In this document: in pieces, positions 9,277 to 17,653 of the stretch | How the letters are laid out: each line of letters starts with the position of its first letter | Position numbering within the stretch: the stretch's first letter is position 1 | Assembly (NCBI GenBank): GCA_029667085.1 | Contig: JARUHJ010000001.1 | Location: 930,001 to 994,000 of the forward strand | Origin: Deltaproteobacteria bacterium IMCC39524 | GTDB taxonomy: Bacteria > Desulfobacterota > Desulfuromonadia > Desulfuromonadales > BM103 | Direction of reading: 5' to 3' | Length of the DNA stretch: 64,000 bases | The notes under the pieces: model-generated | The model's input: only the letters and a program-made list of their open reading frames with translations | The model's database searches: none | Told to the model about the DNA's origin: nothing | Translations under genes and position numbers: made by a program

Positions 9277-9319
9277 GAGATATTCTCCGGCTTAGTCATC
9301 AACAGAGACAGATTACTGA

Positions 9320-9727
9320 TCACTTCTTTCGTTGTTCCGTTGCAATAGCCAGCTTGGTAAATCCGGCATCCCGGGCCAGGTCCATAAGAATAACAACCTT
9401 GCCGTGTCGCGATTCCTGATCCGCCAGCAACAAAACGGTTGTCTGCTTCGCATCAGCTTGATGTTCGGCGAGCAGGCTCCTGAAGTCATCTATGGAAATC
9501 TTCTTTTCACCGTGATAGATGTCGCCTTCCTGAGACAGGTAAACCTTGATCTCTTTCGGCTCACGGTCGATGGTCTGCGAGGAAGCCTCCGGTAGTTTGA
9601 TAGAGATGCCGGGGCTTTCAACAAAAGTCGTGGAGATCATGAAGAAGATCAACAGGAGAAAAACCACGTCGACCATTGGTGTCAGGTCTATCCTCGGCTC
9701 CTCTCGTTGCTTGCGGTGAAAGCTCAT
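9320..9727 (-). CDS. exbD: ExbD/TolR family biopolymer transport protein
   Basis: A 135-residue inner-membrane protein with one N-terminal transmembrane helix carrying the essential proton-channel Asp ([17 protein letters not shown]) and a periplasmic domain. With the ExbB/TolQ-like partner it couples the proton motive force to a TonB- or TolA-type protein. Its start codon follows the upstream exbB stop directly, so the pair is translationally coupled. Neither tonB nor tolA is adjacent, so ExbD and TolR cannot be told apart here. Confidence 0.88.
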   Translation of the reverse strand: MSFHRKQREEPRIDLTPMVDVVFLLLIFFMISTTFVESPGISIKLPEASSQTIDREPKEIKVYLSQEGDIYHGEKKISIDDFRSLLAEHQADAKQTTVLLLADQESRHGKVVILMDLARDAGFTKLAIATEQRKK

Positions 9728-10327
9728 TTACTCCTCCAGTAGATCAACCAGGCGAAGTGAATAATCTTCCATTTCAATGATCAGCTGGTCGAGACGACTC
9801 GTCAGGTAGCGGTGAGCAAGGATAACCGGGATTGCAACTGTCATTCCCGCTGCAGTTGTAATGAGTGCCTCTGAAATGCCGCCCCCCAGGGTTGCCGGAG
9901 TGCCCATTCCCTGGCTTGCAATCACATTAAAAGCGCGAATCATACCAAGAACAGTACCCAGCAGACCTAACAGTGGAGAGATCGTCGCGATGGTGCCCAG
10001 AAGGCCGAGAAAGCGCTGCAGTGGAGCTGATTCACGTCTGCCTGTTTCTTCAACGACCGCCTTGATCTGATCACGGCTACGGCCTGCAGCACGAAAAGCA
10101 GCGAGAAAAACCTGCGCCAGGGGCGTCCCTGCTTTATGACAGACGGCCACGGCCTCTTCGTGCCGGTCCTTGGCCACCAAAGGTTCCACCTGGTGAGCAA
10201 GCTCCCTGAATTCTCGACGAACCCTGACATAGGTCCAGAGCCGCTCCAGAAAAATGCCGAGAGCAAAAACAGAACAAAGGACAATCGGATACATAAGGTA
10301 TCCGCCTTTTTGGATAATGAGCCACAT
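9728..10327 (-). CDS. exbB: MotA/TolQ/ExbB proton channel family protein
   Basis: A 199-residue inner-membrane protein with three transmembrane helices: near the N terminus (IVLCSVFALGIFLERLW), and two toward the C terminus around LGLLGTIATISPLLGLLGTVLGMI and ALITTAAGMTVAIPVILAHRYL. The conserved proline-rich TISPLLGLLGTV segment is typical of ExbB/TolQ. It is the first gene of the minus-strand run and probably carries the promoter. Partner of the ExbD-like protein immediately downstream. Confidence 0.88.
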   Translation of the reverse strand: MWLIIQKGGYLMYPIVLCSVFALGIFLERLWTYVRVRREFRELAHQVEPLVAKDRHEEAVAVCHKAGTPLAQVFLAAFRAAGRSRDQIKAVVEETGRRESAPLQRFLGLLGTIATISPLLGLLGTVLGMIRAFNVIASQGMGTPATLGGGISEALITTAAGMTVAIPVILAHRYLTSRLDQLIIEMEDYSLRLVDLLEE

Positions 10328-10520
10328 ATTGAACTAAACTCCCTGAAAGGTTAAGGCCTCGCCTGACAATACCATCGAGGGTCAAGGCATTAAGATTTGA
10401 GATAATTGAATCATCCAACCGATTTTATTGGTTTTCTCAAAGGAATACAACGAAAACCCTGTCTTATTTAAGATAGATTTCTGCTGGTCGGAAATCGAGC
10501 AAGGAATGCCAGGCAAAAGG

Positions 10521-11003
10521 TTAGAGCTCAGAAAAAGCTTTCGCCAAGAGTGTATAGGTTTTTTCAATGTGCTGTGGGATGACTCTGGTCTCAGCAAGAA
10601 TCGGCATAAAATTGCTGTCACCGGTCCAGCGCGGGACGATATGCATATGGATATGATCGGCGATACCGGCGCCAGCAGTCCGGCCAAGGTTCCAGCCAAC
10701 GTTAAAGCCCTGGGCGCCACACACCGCTAGCAGAACAGCCTGACTGTCAATTAACAGTTCATGGATTTCGAGAACTTCGTCCTCATCCAGAGCAGCCATA
10801 TCGCCAAGGTGCCTGTACGGAGAAATCATCAAATGCCCGTTTGAATAGGGATAACGGTTCATCATGACGTAGCAGAACTTACGGCGTACCAGGATAAAGC
10901 GATCCGAGTCTGTAATAGACTCATCATTGACACAGAAGATACAAGCACCTTCTTCGGGGCCCTGAATATACTCGAGACGCCACGGCGCCCACAATTGATC
11001 CAT
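10521..11003 (-). CDS. HIT family nucleotide hydrolase/phosphorylase
   Basis: A 160-residue cytosolic histidine-triad protein. The triad HIHMH is at residues 117-121 (His117, His119, His121), and an N-terminal CIFC pair at 21-24 fits a metal-binding variant seen in Ap4A-phosphorylase-like HIT proteins starting MDQLWAPWR. Such enzymes cleave dinucleoside polyphosphates or AMP-linked substrates; the exact substrate is not readable. It lies 15 nt after the phosphodiesterase gene and is probably co-transcribed with it. Confidence 0.88.
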   Translation of the reverse strand: MDQLWAPWRLEYIQGPEEGACIFCVNDESITDSDRFILVRRKFCYVMMNRYPYSNGHLMISPYRHLGDMAALDEDEVLEIHELLIDSQAVLLAVCGAQGFNVGWNLGRTAGAGIADHIHMHIVPRWTGDSNFMPILAETRVIPQHIEKTYTLLAKAFSEL

Positions 11004-11018
11004 ATTCTCTCCGCTACA

Positions 11019-11534
11019 TTAATCCAGACGAATAATCGTTCCACGTATATCGTCATCAACCTCCAGCAGACCGACAGAGTGATAGTCCATACTACGTCTG
11101 TCCGTTGCGCTGCCAGGATTAAAAAACAGGATACCATCATGATGGTGGCAAGCCGGTTGATGGCTATGACCATAGACCAGGCAGTCAAGTGAATTTTCTG
11201 CAAACTCATCTTGAACACGATCCTCCAGGCCGCAGACAGGCCCCCAGCCATGGATCAAACCGATAGTAAACCCACCGACATGAACCAATTTCTTGTGCGG
11301 CACCCCTTGAGTCGCAGGATCCATATTGCCGCGAACCGCATGGAAAGGATATTCGTAAAAAGCATCGAGCAGATTGGGGGACACCAGGTCTCCGGCATGA
11401 AGGATTAAGTCAACCGGCGCAAGAACTTCTTCTATCAGGGTGTGCAGGAAATCATAGGCATCTGCCGAGTCCGGGAGATGTGTATCGGAGAGGACCCCTA
11501 TTCTGACAGGGGAATTCGCATCCATATTCATCAA
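11019..11534 (-). CDS. YfcE/MJ0936-like metallophosphodiesterase
   Basis: A 171-residue calcineurin-like phosphoesterase. The metal-binding motifs are in order: GVLSDTHLP (D-x-H), LILHAGDLV (GD), VRGNMD (GN), HGWG and VYGHSHQP (GHxH), then FNPGSATDRR. Members are manganese or nickel dependent phosphodiesterases of unclear physiological substrate. Two close start codons are possible (ATG 11534 or 11525); the motif begins about 15 residues in, so either works. First gene of a two-gene unit with the HIT protein. Confidence 0.85.
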   Translation of the reverse strand: MMNMDANSPVRIGVLSDTHLPDSADAYDFLHTLIEEVLAPVDLILHAGDLVSPNLLDAFYEYPFHAVRGNMDPATQGVPHKKLVHVGGFTIGLIHGWGPVCGLEDRVQDEFAENSLDCLVYGHSHQPACHHHDGILFFNPGSATDRRSMDYHSVGLLEVDDDIRGTIIRLD

Positions 11535-11813
11535 AGCGCCCTATATTTTGAGTGTAGGTTACATCTATAACGACTAACGCCTGAAGAGCGTTCTGTCAAA
11601 CAGATGGCCTGAAAACGCGTAATAACAGCCCATGATGGCCAATTTTAGCCATAATCTCTTATTACATAGTCAAAGTTTCAATGCAAAGAGGCTTGACGAC
11701 ATTGGGAAAAGCGATACTTTATAAGACGTTGCACCCTATTACACATAATCATAAATATTGGCATCAGCATTGCTGTATAAGCCCGGAGTTAGTCGTTAGA
11801 ATACCGTTTTATC

Positions 11814-11842
11814 TTGACAAAAGTGCGCTATGAGCTTTATCT
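11814..11842 (+). promoter_or_regulatory. Candidate sigma-70 promoter for maeB, in the 397-bp gap 11535-11931
   Basis: TTGACA (11814-11819), a 17-nt spacer and TTATCT (11837-11842), about 90 nt upstream of the malic enzyme start. The -35 is perfect but the -10 is weak. A second candidate, TTGACG at 11693 with TACTTT at 11715, lies further up. Nothing else recognisable, and no gene, was seen in this AT-rich gap, which must also serve the divergent phosphodiesterase gene. Confidence 0.4.
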
Positions 11843-11931
11843 AGACTTTTTATTATTGCTAAAAAAATTTACTGAAACAAAAATCACCAACAAATTGGCT
11901 TCAAGGCAACAAGCCAAGGAGGACACAAAGA

Positions 11932-14199
11932 ATGTCAAAAAGACAGGAAGCGCTTGATTATCACTCAATGGGTCGCAAAGGCAAGATTGAAGTTATCACG
12001 ACAAAGCCGTGTGCTACGAGCAGGGACCTCGCACTGGCTTACAGCCCTGGCGTTGCTGAGCCTTGTCTTGAAATTGAAAAAAACCCCGATGATGCTTACA
12101 AATATACCGCAAAAGGCAACCTGGTCGCAGTCGTCTCCAATGGCACCGCAGTTCTCGGTCTTGGTGACATAGGTGCGCTGGCTGGCAAGCCAGTCATGGA
12201 GGGCAAAGGCGTCCTCTTCAAGAGCTTTGCTGACGTTGATGTTTTCGATATTGAACTCGACACCAAGGACTCCGACGAGTTGATCCGCACGGTGAAGCTG
12301 CTAGAGCCTACATTCGGCGGAATCAACCTGGAAGACATCAAGGGCCCTGAGTGTTTCTACATTGAAGAAGAGCTCCAGAAGATCATGAACATCCCGGTCT
12401 TCCATGATGACCAGCACGGCACCGCCATCATCTCAGCCGCTGGCATGCTCAACGCAGTTGAAATCGTCGGCAAGCAGATCGAGAAGTGCAAGATCGTTGT
12501 CAACGGTGCCGGTGCCGCAGGCATCGCCTGCGCCAACCTGGCTATCACCATGGGGATTGACAAGAACAACGTCATCCTCTGCGACACCAAAGGCGTCATT
12601 TACAAAGGCCGCACGAACGGCATGAACGACTACAAAGAGCGCTTGGCTGCAGAAACTGAAGCCCGCACCCTTGAAGACGCCATGGTCGACGCAGACATCT
12701 TCTTCGGCGTCTCTGCAAAAGGCGCTCTGACCAACGAAATGCTCAAGTCAATGGCCAAAGACCCGATCGTCTTTGCCATGGCCAACCCTGACCCGGAGAT
12801 CACCCCGCCGGAAGCCAAGGCCGTTCGTGATGACGTCATTATCGGTACTGGCCGCTCTGACTACAACAACCAGGTCAACAACGTGCTCTGCTTCCCCTTC
12901 CTTTTCCGCGGTGCACTCGACACACACGCCAGCGCCATCAACGATGAGATGAAGTTGGCAGCTGTCAAAGCTCTTGCCGAACTCGCTAAAGAAGATGTGC
13001 CCGATTCGGTCCGTAAAGCCTACGCTGGAGAAGAGATCAAATTCGGCCGTGAGTATGTTATCCCCAAACCTTTTGATCCACGCGTGCTCTTGCACGTTGC
13101 TCCTGCAGTAGCCCAGGCAGCCATGGATTCAGGCGTTGCCCGCCGCCCGATCGAAGACATGGACGAGTACAAGGAACGCCTGGAAGCGATGCAGGGACGC
13201 TCCAAGCAGATCATGCGCACCTTGATTAACAAGGCCAAAGCCTGTCCGAAGCGCATTGTCTTCCCCGAAGGTGATGAAGAGAAGATTCTTCGCGCGGCCC
13301 AGATTCTGGTTGACGAAGGAATTGCCAAACCAATCCTGCTCGGCGACGAAGACGAGATCAAAGCCAACGCAGCCGCTGCAAACATCGACCTGACAGGCAT
13401 CACCATTATCGACCCACCCAAGAGCGATATGGTGAAAGCATACACCGAAGAGTTCTACACCATGCGGCAGCGTAAAGGAGTCACCGAGTCTGAGGCAAAA
13501 CGCACCATGCGCAAGAGCCGCAACCACTTTGGCTCGATGATGGTCCTTAAAGGTGACGCCGACTCACTCCTCTCAGGGATCAACCACCATTACCCTGAGA
13601 CGATCCGCCCTGCCCTGGAAGTTATCGGCAAGCGTGAAGGACTCTCCAAAGTTCACGGCATGTACATGATGGTCACCAAGAAGGAAGCGACTTTCTTCGC
13701 TGACACCACAGTCGCCATCGAGCCAACAGCTGAAGAGCTGGCAGAGACAGCAATCCTGACCGCTCAGAAAGCCCAGCAGTTTGATTTCGAGCCAAAGGTC
13801 GCCATGCTCTCTTTCTCAAACTTCGGCAGTGCAGCGCATCCTCTGACTGTTAAAGTAAAACGTGCAACAGCCATGGTCAAAGCCCAGGCACCGGATCTGG
13901 TTGTTGAAGGTGAAATGCAGGCCAACGTCGCCCTCGATCCTGATCTGATCGAGAAGCAATATCCCTTCTCACAGCTTAAGGGCGACGCCAATGTCTTCAT
14001 CTTCCCTGACCTGCAATCCGGCAACATCGCTTATAAACTGCTTCACAAGCTGGGCGGTGCCGAGCAGATCGGTCCCATTCTCATGGGCATGAAGAAGCCG
14101 GTTCACGTGCTGCAGCGTGGTGATGCTGTCGCGGACATCATCAACATGGCAGCTGTCGCTGTTGTTGATGCCCAGGAATATGCGGCCAACAACAAATAA
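11932..14199 (+). CDS. maeB: NADP-dependent malic enzyme with phosphotransacetylase domain
   Basis: A 755-residue MaeB-type enzyme that decarboxylates malate to pyruvate, making reduced nicotinamide. Order of domains: malic N-terminal domain (1-160; [12 protein letters not shown], with catalytic Lys in [17 protein letters not shown]), NAD(P)-binding domain (160-400; [14 protein letters not shown]), then a phosphotransacetylase-like domain (about 430-755; [18 protein letters not shown]). In MaeB proteins the last domain is regulatory and senses acetyl-CoA rather than catalysing. A strong AAGGAGG ribosome binding site precedes the ATG. It is a single-gene unit ending in a terminator. It links the TCA cycle to pyruvate and acetyl-CoA. 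Confidence 0.95.
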   Translation: MSKRQEALDYHSMGRKGKIEVITTKPCATSRDLALAYSPGVAEPCLEIEKNPDDAYKYTAKGNLVAVVSNGTAVLGLGDIGALAGKPVMEGKGVLFKSFADVDVFDIELDTKDSDELIRTVKLLEPTFGGINLEDIKGPECFYIEEELQKIMNIPVFHDDQHGTAIISAAGMLNAVEIVGKQIEKCKIVVNGAGAAGIACANLAITMGIDKNNVILCDTKGVIYKGRTNGMNDYKERLAAETEARTLEDAMVDADIFFGVSAKGALTNEMLKSMAKDPIVFAMANPDPEITPPEAKAVRDDVIIGTGRSDYNNQVNNVLCFPFLFRGALDTHASAINDEMKLAAVKALAELAKEDVPDSVRKAYAGEEIKFGREYVIPKPFDPRVLLHVAPAVAQAAMDSGVARRPIEDMDEYKERLEAMQGRSKQIMRTLINKAKACPKRIVFPEGDEEKILRAAQILVDEGIAKPILLGDEDEIKANAAAANIDLTGITIIDPPKSDMVKAYTEEFYTMRQRKGVTESEAKRTMRKSRNHFGSMMVLKGDADSLLSGINHHYPETIRPALEVIGKREGLSKVHGMYMMVTKKEATFFADTTVAIEPTAEELAETAILTAQKAQQFDFEPKVAMLSFSNFGSAAHPLTVKVKRATAMVKAQAPDLVVEGEMQANVALDPDLIEKQYPFSQLKGDANVFIFPDLQSGNIAYKLLHKLGGAEQIGPILMGMKKPVHVLQRGDAVADIINMAAVAVVDAQEYAANNK

Positions 14200-14236
14200 C
14201 AAGCCGCGGAACGAGTAACGCGGAACGCGAAAATCT

Positions 14237-14274
14237 TAGAGGGCCGCCCATACCGGGCAGCCCTCTAGTTTTTT
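14237..14274 (+). terminator. Intrinsic terminator of maeB
   Basis: GC-rich stem TAGAGGGC...GCCCTCTA with an inner CGCCC/GGGC section (14237-14267), followed by a run of T (GTTTTTT). Confidence 0.85.
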
Positions 14275-14300
14275 GTGCAACGATGCTCTTGACTTTCTCG

Positions 14301-14340
14301 TCCCCAGCCCCCAGCCTCCAGTTCCCAGCCCCCAGACCCA
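14301..14340. repeat. CCAGCCCCCAG-type dispersed repeat
   Basis: A C-rich stretch of near-repeats of CCAG(C)n units (CCCCAGCCCCCAGCCTCCAG and on), without coding potential, between maeB and thrC. The same motif in the other orientation lies at 61380-61437. It resembles dispersed low-complexity intergenic repeats of this bacterial group. Confidence 0.6.
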
Positions 14341-14412
14341 TTTCCTCTTTTCTGAAGAGGGAACTCCTGCTAGAATGCCCGGCCACAACACGAACATAAA
14401 GGACAAGAGACA

Positions 14413-15804
14413 ATGAAATATCAAAGTACTCGTGGTCAGATCAGGGACATCCCTTTCAAGCAGGCCGTCATGATGGGTTTGGCCGAAGACGGCGGCTTAC
14501 TGCTGCCGGAATCTATCCCGCAACTGACTCCTGGCGATCTTGATGCCCTGTCGAAACTCGCCTACCCTGAGCTTGCATTCCAGGTCATGAGCTACTTCAT
14601 AGAAGATATCCCTGCCGCAGATTTGAAAAGCATGATCGACCGTGCCTATGCAAGCTTCACTCATCCGGACATTACTCCGGTCATACACGAGGACGGCCTC
14701 TTTATCCTGGAGCTCTTCCACGGCCCCACCCTCGCCTTCAAAGACGTTGCCCTGCAGTTTCTCGGCAACCTCTTTGAGTACCTGCTTGCAGAGTCCGATG
14801 AGCACATGAACATCCTCGGTGCGACTTCTGGAGACACAGGCAGCGCAGCCATTTATGGGGTACGGGGTAAAAAGAATATCAATATCTTTATCCTACATCC
14901 GAGCAAAAAGGTTTCGCCTGTACAGGAACTGCAGATGACTACGGTCACTGACGCAAACGTCTTCAACCTTGCCATCGAGGGCACGTTTGACGATGGTCAG
15001 CAAATCGTTAAAGAAACTTTTGGGGACCTTGATTTCAAAAAGAAGTACGCACTGGGCGCAGTCAACTCAATTAACTGGGCCCGCGTTCTCGCACAGGTCG
15101 TTTATTATTTCTACGCATGGGGGCAGGTCCGCAAGAAAACCGGTTCTCACAAAGTTTACTTCTCGGTGCCGACCGGTAACTTCGGTGATATCTTTGCAGG
15201 CTACATTGCAAAGAGAATGGGGCTGCCTGTTGAAAAGCTGGTGCTTGCGACCAACGCCAACAATATCCTCTCGCGTTTCGTCAACGATGGTGACTACTCG
15301 ATTGGGGAAGTCCACCCGACTCACTCTCCATCGATGGACATCCAGAATGCAAGCAACCTGGAACGCTATCTCTTCTACCTTTTCAAAGAGGACTCAAAAG
15401 AACTTTCCTCAGCCATGCAGGAGTTCTCTTCGACTGGAAAGCTCTCCTTTACCACCGAGCAGATCGCAGAGATTAATGACATTTTTTTCTCCGCATCTGT
15501 AGACAATGAGCAGACCCTGGAAACGATCAAGAATTTTCACGAAGCCACCGGTTACGTCCTCGATCCACACACAGCAACCGGGGTCAAAGCCGGCAAGGAC
15601 CTTTCTGGGGGAGAGTCTCCCGTCATCTGTCTGGCAACAGCACATCCGGCCAAATTTCCAGATGCCGTGCATCAGGCGATTGGCAAAGACCCCGAACGAC
15701 CGGCAAGTTTGGATGGCCTCGAAAAGCGTGAGAAACGCTGCGAGATCATTGAAGCCAAGACCGCTACGGTCAAATCCTATCTGGCCCAAAATGCATTAAC
15801 CTGA
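14413..15804 (+). CDS. thrC: Threonine synthase
   Basis: A 463-residue PLP enzyme converting O-phosphohomoserine to threonine. The PLP lysine is Lys110 in the motif GPTLAFKDVALQFLG. The phosphate-binding loop is in ATSGDTGSAA, and SVPTGNFGDIFAGYIAKRMG is the second typical segment. Length fits the E. coli/yeast class. The N-terminal MKYQSTRG is the usual start. It has a single-gene layout with its own terminator; the other threonine genes are not in the window. Confidence 0.95.
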   Translation: MKYQSTRGQIRDIPFKQAVMMGLAEDGGLLLPESIPQLTPGDLDALSKLAYPELAFQVMSYFIEDIPAADLKSMIDRAYASFTHPDITPVIHEDGLFILELFHGPTLAFKDVALQFLGNLFEYLLAESDEHMNILGATSGDTGSAAIYGVRGKKNINIFILHPSKKVSPVQELQMTTVTDANVFNLAIEGTFDDGQQIVKETFGDLDFKKKYALGAVNSINWARVLAQVVYYFYAWGQVRKKTGSHKVYFSVPTGNFGDIFAGYIAKRMGLPVEKLVLATNANNILSRFVNDGDYSIGEVHPTHSPSMDIQNASNLERYLFYLFKEDSKELSSAMQEFSSTGKLSFTTEQIAEINDIFFSASVDNEQTLETIKNFHEATGYVLDPHTATGVKAGKDLSGGESPVICLATAHPAKFPDAVHQAIGKDPERPASLDGLEKREKRCEIIEAKTATVKSYLAQNALT

Positions 15805-15825
15805 AGCCGTTGTCATTAACCAGAA

Positions 15826-15864
15826 AAAAAAACACGGAGCGTAGCTATCTACTCCGTGTTTTTT
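15826..15864 (+). terminator. Intrinsic terminator of thrC
   Basis: Stem AAAAACACGGAG pairing with CTCCGTGTTTTTT around a 12-nt loop, ending in a T-run. It lies 20-60 nt after the thrC stop. Confidence 0.88.
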
Positions 15865-15920
15865 CTTTTCAGGGTATCTACTTCGCTCCACCAGTAACAA
15901 TAGGGTCATAAACTTTTTTG

Positions 15921-16030
15921 AACAGGGATATACAGGATGTACAGGATAAAACCATAAGAACCAAATATTAGTGATTTATCCAAGCCCCGAAGATTTTGAC
16001 TTTATCCTGCTTATCCTGCCTATCCCTGTT
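15921..16030. repeat. Inverted 30-mer pair built on CAGGAT units, in the 389-bp gap 15805-16193
   Basis: The left arm at 15921-15950 (AACAGGGATA, then two CAGGAT units ending in AAA) and the right arm at 16001-16030 match as inverse complements at 25 of 30 positions, with 50 bp between. Each arm is itself a degenerate tandem of ACAGGAT. The rest of the gap, up to the DUF3179 gene, holds nothing else recognisable. Confidence 0.65.
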
Positions 16031-16193
16031 ATTAATATTTCTTTTGACCTTAAAGCCTCTTGATTTGTAAAGATAAAATGGTTTTCTGCTAACCTCGATA
16101 AGTTAGTTGAGTGAAGAGGATAACCACATTTTCTTTTTGGGTCGTTTGACTCAAAGAGAGCCCTCCTGAGACAATGATTGTAAGGAGGTAAAC

Positions 16194-17114
16194 ATGAGAC
16201 AACTCCTTACCCTGCTCATTTTTTCTATCTTCGCATCAGTCTGCCCACCAACAGCCTATTCTGATTGGGACTACTCCAAGCATAGCATAGAGATAAGTGA
16301 GATTCAGTCCGGAGGCCCTCCCCGCGATGGCATACCGGCGCTCTTCGAGCCCAAAACCCTGCCAGCCAAATGGGTTGATTTTCTCGATGATGATGACCGG
16401 GTCCTCGGAGTCGTTCACAATGGCATCGCCCGCGCTTACCCTATCCGGATCCTCTCCTGGCATGAACTGGTCAATGATGACTTCGGTGGAGCCCCCCTAC
16501 TGGTCAGTTGGTGACCACTCGCATTTGCGGGAGCCGTGTTCTCCCGGGAGATAAACGACAAAACCTATCGATTCGGCGTCTCCGGTCAACTCTATAAATC
16601 CAACGTCCTGATGTATGATCAGCAAACTGAATCGCTTTGGTCCCAAGTCCTTCAGCGTGCAGTGACCGGCCCCATGACCGACACAAAACTTTCTCAACTA
16701 CCTTCGACTCTGACAACCTGGAGCAAGTGGCGCAAGAAATATCCGGAGACAGATGTTCTAACACCAGCAACCGGTCACGTCCGCGACTACTCAAAAGACC
16801 CCTATGCAGATTATTACGAAAGCCGTAGTGGCATGTTTGGATTTCTTAAAGGTGGGCCAGGTGCGGAAGAAAAAGAGTTGGTGATTGGCATAGAGATTGG
16901 CAATACCGCCAAGGCATACAAACTTCAGGACCTCCGTTCCGTAAACCGGATCAAAGATAAAGTTGGTGCAACTGAGATTACGTTAAGATTCGATGATGAA
17001 ACCGACACGCTGACCGTGAAAGACCTATCTGGCAACACTCTCGACCATCTGCTGCTTTATTGGTTCGTATGGAAAGAGATTCATCCTGAAGCGGAGGTGT
17101 ATAGGAGTAAATAA
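16194..17114 (+). CDS. DUF3179 protein, probable selenoprotein (in-frame TGA at 16512)
   Basis: A secreted protein of 306 residues if the single in-frame TGA (codon 107, 16512-16514) is read through. The halves 16194-16514 and 16536-17114 are in the same frame, and no stop or shift separates them apart from that TGA. The N terminus is a Sec signal peptide ending near AYSD. DUF3179 proteins carry a VSWCPLCG-like motif; here the sequence reads LLVSW-TGA-PLAFAGAVF, so TGA stands exactly at the first cysteine, and Ala110 replaces the second. After it come the family segments FGVSGQLYKSNVLMYD and ESLWSQ. A stem-loop starts 13 nt after the TGA. A strong TAAGGAGG site precedes the ATG. The family function is unknown. 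The alternative is a fresh nonsense mutation, which I think less likely given the conserved remainder. Confidence 0.75.
16528..16546 (+). promoter_or_regulatory. SECIS-like stem-loop after the in-frame TGA
   Basis: CGGGAG (16528-16533) pairs with CTCCCG (16541-16546) around the 7-nt loop CCGTGTT. The loop begins 19 nt after the TGA, within the spacing used by bacterial SECIS elements read by SelB. The loop contains GU, but no G in its first two positions, so it fits the common bacterial model only in part. Confidence 0.45.
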
Positions 17115-17222
17115 TCTTTCCTTTGACATGTGATATCAGACAGTTATACTTCCCAAGACAAAAGATCACAGGCTAGCAGACCACCGGTGCACCAATGCGC
17201 TGGCTGCCAGGAGAGAAGTCCC

Positions 17223-17612
17223 GTGAAGATTTTCAGGCAGTTTATTTCTTTTTCGGTCATCGGGGCCATCGGTACAGCTGGCCACTTTGCCGTTCTCATT
17301 ATTTCTGTACAGATCCTCTCAACTGGCCCTGTTACAGGATCAATGGCCGGGTTTCTTGTCGGTGCCATTATTAATTACCTGCTCAACTACCATGTCACAT
17401 TCAAAAGCGGGATCAGACATCTGGAAAGCTTTCCCAAGTTTTTCACCGTCGCTATAATCGGGCTCGTTCTAAACATTTTGATCATGTATATCATGACCCA
17501 ATGGCTGCATTATCTCGTCAGCCAGGCAATAGCTACGGCCATCGTGCTGATTTGGAATTTTCTATGTAATCGTTTCTGGACATTCAGGGAGGAACACCTT
17601 GTCAAACAATGA
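17223..17612 (+). CDS. GtrA family membrane protein
   Basis: A polytopic protein of about 130 residues with four transmembrane helices. The GtrA family takes part in moving lipid-linked sugars across the inner membrane, usually with a GT2 polyprenyl-phosphate glycosyltransferase. Visible family features are the start RQFISFSVIGAIGTAGHFAVL, INYLLNYHVTFKS and the C-terminal NFLCNRFWTF. I prefer GTG 17223, preceded by CAGGAGAG, because upstream codons (back to 17130) add a hydrophilic tail unlike the family. A matching GT2 gene lies at 21164. It heads a plus-strand run of glycan genes. Confidence 0.82.
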   Translation: MKIFRQFISFSVIGAIGTAGHFAVLIISVQILSTGPVTGSMAGFLVGAIINYLLNYHVTFKSGIRHLESFPKFFTVAIIGLVLNILIMYIMTQWLHYLVSQAIATAIVLIWNFLCNRFWTFREEHLVKQ

Positions 17613-17653
17613 TGGAATCATTCTGTCTATATCAGTCGATGTGTCTGCAGTAA

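Noticed and set aside
16194-16514. A separate 106-residue protein ending at TGA 16512, with a second gene at 16536
   Set aside because: Both parts are in the same frame and join into one DUF3179 domain across the TGA; a single gene explains them better.
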